Assembly (NCBI GenBank): GCA_003833135.1
Contig: QZLH01000461.1
Span: forward strand, 1 to 64,000
Source of the DNA: Oehlia diaphana
Taxonomy: Eukaryota > Glomeromycota > Glomeromycetes > Glomerales > Glomeraceae
Reading direction: 5' to 3'
Length of the DNA stretch: 64,000 nt
This document shows positions 60,185-64,000 of this stretch, one piece after another. Numbering within the stretch: the stretch's first letter is position 1; every line of letters starts with the position of its first letter. Both the position numbers and the translations under genes were made by a program. The notes under the pieces were generated by a model. The model saw only the letters and a program-made list of their open reading frames with translations, did no database searches and was not told the DNA's origin.

Positions 60185-60763
60185 ATGAGTCCTTTTCTAC
60201 TGGAATTACTGCCTTTCGTGGCTGTGCTCTCTGCTATCTTTGTTATAACAGCGGTCAACCCCATTCTTGCTGTGCTTTTTCTGATAGCTGTTTTCATTAC
60301 CGTCTCAGCTTACCTAGCTCTTCTGGGACTAACCTTTCTAGCCCTAAGTTACCTCATCATATACGTAGGAGCTATTGCCATACTCTTTTTATTCGTAATA
60401 ATGATGCTCGATATCAAGCTGGCTGAATTAAGTTCTTCAGGAGAAGAGGCTAGCAAAGTATATCCTATTGCATTCCTTATTGGAACACCATTCCTTTGGA
60501 CCCTAACTGGCTCACCTTTATTTAGAGGTGATACTCTTTACAGTTGGTTTGACCAAACCACTTTGGGCATTGCTCACATTTCTGATCCTTCAGCCCTTCA
60601 ATGGACAAACCTCTTTGCAGCCTTCTCTAACATTCATTCATTAGGTGTATGTTTATATACTATTTACCCTCTCTGGTTGATCTATGCGGGAATCATTCTA
60701 CTTTTGGCTATAATAGGCCCAATTATATTATGCCTTGATAAAACTAGCGGTTCCACCTCTTAG
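60185..60763 (+). CDS. nad6: NADH dehydrogenase subunit 6
   Basis: 192 residues, about five membrane helices. Typical signature LALSYLIIYVGAIAILFLFV then IMMLDIKLAEL, plus NPILAVLFLIAVFITVSAYL early and LYTIYPLWLIYAGIILLLAI near the end. Complex I membrane subunit. Start ATG follows the TAAAGTA spacer after trnM. It is followed by a family B hairpin and the C-rich motif at 60830-60839. Confidence 0.95.
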   Translation: MSPFLLELLPFVAVLSAIFVITAVNPILAVLFLIAVFITVSAYLALLGLTFLALSYLIIYVGAIAILFLFVIMMLDIKLAELSSSGEEASKVYPIAFLIGTPFLWTLTGSPLFRGDTLYSWFDQTTLGIAHISDPSALQWTNLFAAFSNIHSLGVCLYTIYPLWLIYAGIILLLAIIGPIILCLDKTSGSTS

Positions 60764-60789
60764 CATGCTCTTTCCTTTGTTTTTTCAAT

Positions 60790-60822
60790 CGTTAGTTGAT
60801 GTAATTCCTTCTAAGATGCTAA
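60790..60822 (+). repeat. family B hairpin after nad6
   Basis: ATCGTTAG...GATGTAATTCC...CTAAGAT; weaker stem. Confidence 0.6.
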
Positions 60823-60829
60823 TTTCTCT

Positions 60830-60839
60830 AAAATTCCCC
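60830..60839 (+). promoter_or_regulatory. C-rich 3' motif after nad6
   Basis: TTTCTCTAAAATTCCCC, 66 bases past the stop. Confidence 0.5.
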
Positions 60840-61049
60840 AGGTGGACATATCTTAAAAGTATCGAATTGAGACTTCTAGAAGTTGGAAGCACTTGTTGAG
60901 ATTTAGGGGACCTTACCAGAAAGATGAGGAGTAAGAAAGAAGGGTTTACTACCCTATGGGGACCATTAACTAATTTCTATATTGATCTAATCAGCTAAGC
61001 AGGGATGAACAATTAAGGAAGAGAGATAAGAAGGGTGATTCTACTCCAA

Positions 61050-61082
61050 CCCTCTGGCCGGCATAGGTACGCCACTAGAGGG
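61050..61082 (-). repeat. family A hairpin
   Basis: CCCTCTGGCCGGCATAGG...CACTAGAGGG. Confidence 0.85.
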
Positions 61083-61689
61083 CACGGATGGAACTAACTA
61101 GGAAATGGTTGGAGGAAAGGAAGAAGTTAAGGGATTTACTAGAAGCTGATAGGCATCTCATGACTTAATCTTAACTACTGCAATAGAAAATACACAAAGT
61201 ATTCCATGGCAACACCTCCTACTTCATTTTTAAGTTGTTCAGTCTTCCCTACTTATTTGCCCCTTCAGCCTCTATCTTCTTCTAATCCCCTCTTTAGCTA
61301 TAGACACCCTTGTTTGAATTCCCCCTTCACACAGTGGATCAAGAGTAAATCGAGTCACTAAGGATTCCCAAGGTTGGCTATCACTTTATCTATTTTTAAA
61401 GAAAATACTCCAGCTAAATTAGCAGAAGGTCATTTCAAATTTTACCAATTCCCCTAGAGTTTTTTCTAGAAGGAACGAAGAGGTCTAAGAAAATCTCGAC
61501 TAGAAAAACATAACCCGGCTTATATGGAACTAGAGGTATAGAGTAAATAATATAGAGAGGATTTCTTAAGGAACCTTTCCTGATAGGGTTGTTTTTTCCT
61601 AAGCCTGGGTTTACGTACGTTGACGTAGTTCCACTAGTTAAGCTACCCTCTAGGGAAATAGTTCTTAGAAAACTTTAGCCTAAGACGGA

Positions 61690-61720
61690 CCCTTGAAGGC
61701 GTACCTATGCCCCCCAAGGG
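61690..61720 (+). repeat. family A hairpin
   Basis: CCCTTGAAGGCGTACC...CCCCAAGGG; TTG/CAA stem variant. Confidence 0.85.
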
Positions 61721-61808
61721 TTGTGGTCTTCTGGTCTAAAGCCATGGGTGCCTAAAAATTCCTCCTTGCTTTCACACGGTATGATTTTTATCTCAAGTTT
61801 TTACATCA

Positions 61809-61844
61809 CTTTTTTAAAAAGGAATTACATCGATTTTAAAAAAG
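61809..61844 (-). repeat. family B hairpin
   Basis: CTTTTTTAAAA and TTTTTAAAAAG pair around TCGATGTAATTCC (read on the - strand). Confidence 0.8.
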
Positions 61845-61998
61845 GCATCTAAGAAAATAAGCAATTACTTTAAAAAACAACCCTCATCTTCTTCTACTCT
61901 TTTAGTCTATATAAGGGGTGATACCATAAAGGAGTAAAGCGACCAGAGCCTCCTAATCATTGGGAGCTAAAGCTGGCTAAAACATAATATCAGTTTTC

Positions 61999-62945
61999 AT
62001 GAAGTTTCAACCTCATCCTTATCATTTAGTAGAACCTTCACCATGGCCTCTAGCAGGCGCAATAGCCCTTCTTATTACTACTGTTTCAGCAGTCTGCTAT
62101 TTTCATGGATATGGTCATGGAGGAGTATTTTTAACTATAGGTCTTCTGGGTGTTCTTTCTACTATGGGTCTATGGTGGGCGGATGTGATCCGTGAAGGTA
62201 CAGCGTTAAGCTTGTTTTTTTGTGGCATATTGTCTAACTATACTTTAAAAGCTATTTAAACTCTTATTAACTTTTCTAAAAATAATCTTTGTAAAGCATA
62301 TCTAAATATTGATCAATTCGGTTATTATTTAGCTGGTTTTACAGAACCCTCGAAGGCGTACCTATGCCGCCCGAGGGTAAGGTGATTGACATATCTTAAA
62401 AAATAGAACTTTTCAACACATTACGACAGTATGCAAAACTAAAGTGCCTTCTTTAAACTTGACTATATGCTGGAAACTCCTAAAGCCTAAAGTACGTAGG
62501 GAAATATCCGGCCTTCTAGTGGCGTACCTATGCCGCACAGAAGGTCTTTGTGACAATCTTTATGGATATTACAATGGATAATCAGCAGAAAACCAACGGA
62601 TTTATAATTATCCTAGTAGGGTCCTCAGAGACTATACGTCAAGAATTAATACGTTATAGATAGTATCTATTAATTAAGATATAGTCCAGCCATTATAGAA
62701 ATATATTGGGTTTTTTGACATTCTTAGGACATCACACTGTTCGTGTACAACAAGGCCTAATATTAGGTATTATCCTTTTTATTGTTTCTGAGGTTTTCTT
62801 CTTCCTTTCTATTTTTTGGGCCTTCTTTGATAGTGCCTTAGCTCCTACAGTTGAACTAGGTTGCAGTTGGCCCCCAGCAGGTATACAACCCATAGATCCA
62901 TGGGAATTACCTCTTGTTAATACAATTCTTTTACTCTCATCAGGT
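61999..62945 (+). CDS. cox3: cytochrome c oxidase subunit 3, exons 1 and 2 (3' partial)
   Basis: Exon 1 61999-62199 (MKFQPHPYHLVEPSPWPLAG through WWADVIREG) and exon 2 62718-62945 (TFLGHHTVRVQQGLILGIIL, SEVFFFLSIFWAFFDSALAP, through NTILLLSSG), 143 residues so far. The next expected residues (ASVTWAHHA) lie beyond the window. Subunit 3 of complex IV, in the inner membrane. Exon joins follow the T|intron|G pattern. Confidence 0.93.
62309..62400 (+). pseudogene. LAGLIDADG stub cut at its catalytic motif (cox3-i1)
   Basis: DQFGYYLAGFTE runs into a hairpin (62347-62377); GD and a stop follow, so the repeat sits inside the catalytic motif, as in nad5-i2. Confidence 0.65.
62347..62377 (+). repeat. 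family A hairpin in a LAGLIDADG motif
   Basis: CCCTCGAAGGCGTACC...CGCCCGAGGG. Confidence 0.9.
62512..62544 (+). repeat. family A hairpin
   Basis: CCTTCTAGTGGCGTACC...CACAGAAGG, as at 56544. Confidence 0.88.
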
Positions 62946-63635
62946 GTTTGCCTGAAATGTGATCAATCTGATTTATTTATAATATTTAGCTTACTGCCAT
63001 TTAACTGTCCCAGAGTTCCGTCCACAAAAAGAATTGGTCCCCACAATTATGAGATAATTAGTATTCTTATAGGATCATTGCTAGGTGATGGATCTATGGA
63101 AAAAGATGGTAATGGTTCACGGTTTGCTTTTTATCAAGAAAAAACAAATGGCGAATACTTATTATGGCTGCATCAAGTTATTAGTTCTCTTGGTTACTCT
63201 AAACCAGAGATACCTATCATACAAACTAGAAAAGGAACAAATGGACAAATACGCTACTCTTATAGATTCAGAACTTATACATACAGTTCATTTAATTGGA
63301 TTTATGAAGAATTTTACCCTAATAAACGGAAAGTTGTTCCTCGGATTATAGATCAGTATTTATCACCTTTGGCCTTAGCTGTATGGATAATGGATGACGC
63401 AACTCTTCACAAAAATAAAGGATTAAGATTCTGCACTAATTGTTTCACACTTAAAGAGGTTCAATATTTAGCTAGTGTTCTAGAAAAAAAGTATTCTTTA
63501 AATACCTCTATACATAAAACAGGTGTAGTGAATCAATATGGTTTATATATTCCTAAGTCTAGTATGGCAAATCTCACTAAAATAGTTAAACCTCATATTC
63601 ATCCTACCATGCTTTATAAATTACTTTCTATTTAA
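62706..63635 (+). CDS. LAGLIDADG_2 homing endonuclease, cox3-i2
   Basis: In frame with cox3 exon 2; the intron-encoded part starts at 62946. Motifs: RIGPHNYEIISILIGSLLGD with GSMEKDG, then LSPLALAVWIMDDATLHKNK, and the ending PHIHPTMLYKLLSI. Single-domain LAGLIDADG_2 layout, intact. A decayed relative lies in cob-i3 ([14 protein letters not shown]), whose intron core is also related. It probably homes to the cox3 SSG|ASVTW site. Confidence 0.9.
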   Translation: MGFLTFLGHHTVRVQQGLILGIILFIVSEVFFFLSIFWAFFDSALAPTVELGCSWPPAGIQPIDPWELPLVNTILLLSSGVCLKCDQSDLFIIFSLLPFNCPRVPSTKRIGPHNYEIISILIGSLLGDGSMEKDGNGSRFAFYQEKTNGEYLLWLHQVISSLGYSKPEIPIIQTRKGTNGQIRYSYRFRTYTYSSFNWIYEEFYPNKRKVVPRIIDQYLSPLALAVWIMDDATLHKNKGLRFCTNCFTLKEVQYLASVLEKKYSLNTSIHKTGVVNQYGLYIPKSSMANLTKIVKPHIHPTMLYKLLSI

Positions 63636-64000
63636 TTCCGACATTTCTTGTGACATAATGAGTCTTTCCCATTTATTTTCTAAATTAAATAATCAGATAG
63701 ATTGCATAGTCCTAGATTAATTGGGTAATATTAATCGATTGATCCTCCATCAATCTTAATTATGCTCTATTATCCAGCTAATCTAGCTTTATAGAAGATA
63801 GGATAATAACTATCTTGGCGACATTGATGAAAACGGTCAACGGGATATATCTGATTCTAAGACCGTCGGTTCTCTTCTTTGAATAAAAGAGGAAGATCGC
63901 TACAGACTGGTTCATCGATGGGTGGCTTAATTGCTGCTTAATGTACAGTCGGAATCTCGACTGAGAAGGTTAAAATAGATTGACTTCTCTTTCCAAAGGC
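62946..64000 (+). mobile_element. group I intron cox3-i2 (runs to or beyond the window end)
   Basis: After GGT of LLSSG. The core resembles cob-i2 and cob-i3: GGCGACATTGATGAAAACGG (63818), AAGACCGTCGGT (63860), GCTACAGACTGGTTCATCG (63899), GCTTAATGTACAGTCGG (63936). Confidence 0.85.

Larger units (their letters stand above)
60840..61998 (+). other. long spacer nad6-cox3
   Basis: No gene or tRNA seen. Two family A hairpins, one family B hairpin and a lone C-rich word (GAATTCCCCC, 61317). Confidence 0.45.
62200..62717 (+). mobile_element. group I intron cox3-i1
   Basis: After GGT of VIREG|TFLG. Core words GGATAATCAGCAGAAAACC (62577), TCCTCAGAGACTATACG (62622), GATATAGTCCAGCC (62679). Carries two hairpins and a LAGLIDADG stub. 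Confidence 0.87.

Noticed and set aside
61895..61982. Possible tRNA before cox3
   Set aside because: A GC stem is present, but no T-arm with TTC-A-TC and no paired acceptor could be found.

Overview
The window is most of a fungal mitochondrial genome, very probably from an arbuscular mycorrhizal fungus (Glomeromycota, Rhizophagus-like). All recognised respiratory genes, rns and 21 tRNA genes lie on the + strand. They are AT-rich, interrupted by about 25 group I introns and studded with short GC-rich hairpins. Homing endonucleases sit at the 3' ends of cox2, atp9, atp6 and nad3, each followed by a second copy of the gene's C-terminus; I recall (unchecked) that this exact set of genes is affected in Rhizophagus. 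Scattered pieces of a plasmid-type family B DNA polymerase (dpo) fit the same group. trnW has anticodon CCA and TGA acts as a stop, so the standard code seems to be used. rnl, most of cox2, the 3' end of cox3, and trnD, trnK, trnT and trnS(gcu) were not seen and should lie outside the window.

Layout. 1-2.75 kb: cox2 3' end fused to a LAGLIDADG endonuclease, displaced cox2 C-terminus, a second decayed endonuclease, trnL(uag), atp8, trnI. 3-6.8 kb: dpo fragments, atp9 with a GIY-YIG element and displaced atp9 C-terminus, a second GIY-YIG remnant, trnS(uga). 6.9-12.3 kb: an accessory block with dpo fragments, unrecognised membrane and coiled-coil ORFs mostly on the - strand, and hairpins. 12.36-13.9 kb: rns, followed directly by a broken GIY-YIG ORF. 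14.86-19.3 kb: nad5 (4 exons), trnL(uaa). 19.4-21.7 kb: plasmid-derived mosaic. 22.1-27.6 kb: cob (7 exons). 27.7-35.1 kb: trnV, nad4, trnW, nad1, trnQ, trnM, nad4L, then trnY, E, F, G, A and N. 35.1-37.4 kb: second dpo/endonuclease mosaic. 37.46-48.73 kb: cox1, 15 exons and 14 introns; my exon joins give 528 residues in frame. 49-53 kb: trnR, P, M, H, C, an unknown split membrane ORF, trnR(ucg). 53-64 kb: dpo fragments, atp6-endonuclease fusion, nad2, nad3-endonuclease fusion, initiator-like trnM, nad6, cox3 (first two exons).

How it works together. The conserved genes encode complex I (nad1-6, nad4L), complex III (cob), complex IV (cox1-3) and ATP synthase (atp6, 8, 9). The accessory DNA is layered: group I introns with LAGLIDADG ORFs, 3'-terminal endonuclease elements, plasmid polymerase debris, and at least three hairpin families that insert into everything except conserved exons and structural RNAs.

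Most notable: (1) a C-rich motif, AAAATTCCCC, at the 3' end of nearly every protein gene, coinciding with the junctions of the endonuclease elements; (2) an R-x-(Y/F)-(S/H)-T motif, resembling a mitochondrial processing peptidase site, in every gene-endonuclease linker; (3) a 51-bp leader with a hairpin shared exactly by nad5 and cox1; (4) a hairpin family with an invariant loop and stems that change while staying paired; (5) hairpin insertions into the catalytic LAGLIDADG motif of two different endonucleases; (6) an apparent 3-nt cox1 exon between two introns with related endonucleases. Exon boundaries come from protein continuity plus the group I rule (exon ends in T, intron ends in G); nad5 intron 1 is the least certain.
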